DNA from: a virus
Reading direction: 5' to 3' (one strand)
Virus record (IMG/VR): IMGVR_UViG_3300025585_000174
Location: 1-23,255 of that record
Length of the DNA stretch: 23,255 nt
The position numbers were made by a program, and so were the translations under genes. Of the stretch, positions 22,221-23,255 are shown in pieces; position 1 is the first letter of the stretch; each line of letters opens with the position of its first letter. The notes beneath the pieces are model-generated. The model made no database searches. It was not told the origin of the DNA and worked only from the letters and a program-made list of their open reading frames with translations.

Positions 22221-22293
22221 CTTGATCGGCTGCGTTTTCTGGTTCTTTTTGGTTTACGGAATGGGCTATTTGGCACTGGTGACTGCACCATGA
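22207..22293 (+). CDS. 28-aa single-span membrane protein
   Basis: MTRNDLIGCVFWFFLVYGMG and on to a short tail. A GTG start at 22207 has GGAGGG 8 bases upstream, and the stop overlaps the next ATG (ATGA). One hydrophobic helix (about residues 6-26) fills the peptide. The strong ribosome-binding site and the overlaps at both ends support translation. It overlaps the RHH gene by 14 bases. Function unknown. Confidence 0.62.
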   Translation: MTRNDLIGCVFWFFLVYGMGYLALVTAP

Positions 22294-22523
22294 GCAGAGA
22301 AAGGTGGTGGATTGTTGACGATGGCGTCGAACTGAACATCGTATCGAATGGCGTAGAGCCGCTGCATGCCCGACGCGGCCCGTTTGACTCCTCATATGAA
22401 GCTGAGGAGTGGGCAGAGCGCTGGGAGCGAAAGCAGCGCGCTCGCGAGGATGCCGCCTACATGGTGATGTTGGGTTGGGCGCTTTTTGCCGTCATCGGTT
22501 TCTTCTGGTGGGTGTTCACGTGA
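22290..22523 (+). CDS. Unknown protein with C-terminal membrane segment
   Basis: 77 aa. The N-terminal part is soluble and charged (RERWWIVDDGVELNI, EAEEWAERWERKQRARED). Residues about 57-76 (YMVMLGWALFAVIGFFWWVF) are one transmembrane helix at the very end, with the positive side in front, so the soluble part should face the cytoplasm. The start is in an ATGA overlap with the 28-aa membrane protein and the stop shares a base with the next ATG. I do not recognise the family. Two membrane peptides in a row could act together, but a lysis role is not supported. Confidence 0.68.
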   Translation: MSRERWWIVDDGVELNIVSNGVEPLHARRGPFDSSYEAEEWAERWERKQRAREDAAYMVMLGWALFAVIGFFWWVFT

Positions 22524-22858
22524 TGCTGCCTTACTTCAAGCGAATCAAGCCGGAAAAAATCAAACGACGCCCGGTGATTAAGTTCCCGGGCGTTCAAAAG
22601 TTTATGGAACTGCTGCGCGAGCATAAGCCCGAACGCATCGCCGAAATGCTGGACGTGACGCCGCACACGGTGACCAAGTGGGTGAAGATCCACGAGCTTG
22701 GGCATTTGTTGCCTGCAACGGCAGGATTTCACGCCGGATATCACAACCACCTCGCCTACAAGTGGGCGAAGGTAAAACTCAGTAATGCGGAGGGGATAAA
22801 CGGATGGTTCAGGAGGCTACCAAGAAACGCGGCGAAGGACACCCGCGCGCCAAGTTGA
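22523..22858 (+). CDS. Probable helix-turn-helix protein of unknown function
   Basis: 111 aa from ATG 22523, which shares its A with the preceding TGA. Residues about 20-58 (VQKFMELLREHKPERIAEML, DVTPHTVTKWVKIHELG) carry a helix-turn-helix. The N-terminus is very basic (FKRIKPEKIKRRPVIK). The last 18 or so codons overlap the next gene, so the true C-terminus may be less conserved. A longer upstream frame is an out-of-frame reading of the membrane gene. It may be a regulator or a DNA-binding accessory protein. Confidence 0.65.
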   Translation: MLPYFKRIKPEKIKRRPVIKFPGVQKFMELLREHKPERIAEMLDVTPHTVTKWVKIHELGHLLPATAGFHAGYHNHLAYKWAKVKLSNAEGINGWFRRLPRNAAKDTRAPS

Positions 22859-22992
22859 CCGAGGGCGACGTCAGATTGATCCGCCAGCTTCACCCAGATC
22901 TTAGCTATCGGGTGCTGGCGGAAAAGTTCGAGGTCAGCAAAAGAGCTGTCGAGTCGATAGTGAAGCGGAAAACGTGGAGGCACGTAGCATGA
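22804..22992 (+). CDS. Small HNH-associated-type HTH protein
   Basis: 62 aa with GGAGGGGA before ATG 22804. The segment GHPRAKLTEGDVRLIRQLHP, then YRVLAEKFEVSKRAVESIVKRKTWRHV is the helix-turn-helix that commonly ends phage HNH homing endonucleases. Here it stands alone with no HNH motif, so it is likely a DNA-binding remnant or a small regulator. It overlaps the preceding gene by 55 bases, and its stop overlaps the next start (ATGA). Confidence 0.7.
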   Translation: MVQEATKKRGEGHPRAKLTEGDVRLIRQLHPDLSYRVLAEKFEVSKRAVESIVKRKTWRHVA

Positions 22993-23255
22993 ACAGAGAA
23001 GACATTATCCAAGGAGATTTGAAAATGAACGTAACCATCAATGGTGTTGAGTACGCTCCCGTTTGTGACCGTCCGACAGGCACCCGCGCTGTGGTCGTCG
23101 TAGATCGTGGATGGATCTTTGCTGGAGACGTGGCTCGTGAGAACGGGCGTATTCGTCTGAGCAGAGCAGTTCACGTTTTTTCGTGGGAGTCGATTGGTTT
23201 CGCCAAGATGGTCGAGACTGAGAAGGCAGATCTTCGCCCAATTGCGGACGTAGAT
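22989..23255 (+). CDS. Conserved phage protein, DUF6948-like (runs off right edge)
   Basis: The reading frame is open to the window end (at least 89 codons). ATG 22989 overlaps the previous stop, but ATG 23025 has a perfect AAGGAG 8 bases before it and gives MNVTINGVEYAPVCDRPTG, a more typical start. GTRAVVVVDRGWIFAGDV, then GRIRLSRAVHVFSWESIGFAKM matches a family of small phage proteins (I believe DUF6948) that are beta-rich and of unknown function. The C-terminus is not in the window. Confidence 0.72.
   Translation, partial: MNREDIIQGDLKMNVTINGVEYAPVCDRPTGTRAVVVVDRGWIFAGDVARENGRIRLSRAVHVFSWESIGFAKMVETEKADLRPIADVD

Noticed and set aside
22207-22523. Holin or lysis pair
   Set aside because: The two membrane peptides have no endolysin or spanin neighbours, and one is a single C-terminal anchor on a soluble domain.

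Overview
The window is part of a tailed-phage (or prophage) genome with a P22-like virion. A long leftward block carries DNA-entry, packaging, capsid and tail genes. A rightward block carries recombination, replication and accessory genes. The two blocks diverge from a 102-bp switch region at about 13750-13851. Nearly all genes are tightly packed, with ATGA, GTGA or TGATG overlaps. Most of the sequence is GC-rich with GC-favoured codons, which suits a phage of a proteobacterium of medium to high GC. No integrase, CI-type repressor, lysis gene, tRNA, rRNA, transposase or CRISPR array is visible. The host and lifestyle (lytic or prophage) cannot be fixed from this sequence.

Leftward block, in transcription order (13749 down to 1): a P22-Cro-like regulator; a PrimPol-type primase fused to a RepA-like helicase; a 147-bp gap full of paired GTTCC/GGAAC repeats; a DUF3310 protein; small and large terminase; a P22-type portal; five extra virion-type genes, including two tandem glycine-rich paralogues; a protein with six 21-residue repeats and a coiled coil; scaffold; P22-fold coat protein; a strong rho-independent terminator; two small proteins; a P22 gp4-like tail accessory factor; and the start of a tailspike that runs off the left edge. 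The order terS-terL-portal-scaffold-coat-gp4 is the P22 order, but about 3.8 kb of extra genes lie between portal and scaffold.

Rightward block (13852 to 23255): a 117-aa protein of unknown role whose coding sequence is unusually rich in perfect hairpins; a Sak4-like RecA-fold ATPase; a small conserved phage protein; a DUF669 SSB-like protein; an IbrB-like ParB-domain protein fused to an extra phage domain; an IbrA-like PP-loop ATPase (DUF3440); a Cas4-like Fe-S nuclease; a GNAT acyltransferase; an SF2 helicase; a MazG-like pyrophosphohydrolase; a small zinc-ribbon protein; a VRR-NUC nuclease; and a run of small regulators and membrane proteins. Sak4, DUF669 and the Cas4-like nuclease form a plausible recombination module. 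The SF2 helicase and VRR-NUC form a second helicase/nuclease pair.

The most intriguing unit is the ParB/IbrB fusion + IbrA + GNAT set. These three genes are clearly AT-richer than their neighbours and flank a GC-rich nuclease gene, which suggests an acquired cassette. A role in DNA or nucleotide modification, host-gene control or counter-defence is possible but unproven. Other notable points are overlapping divergent promoters sharing one operator, a hairpin lying between a strong Shine-Dalgarno and the ibrB-like start codon, and the iteron-like region beside the primase-helicase.
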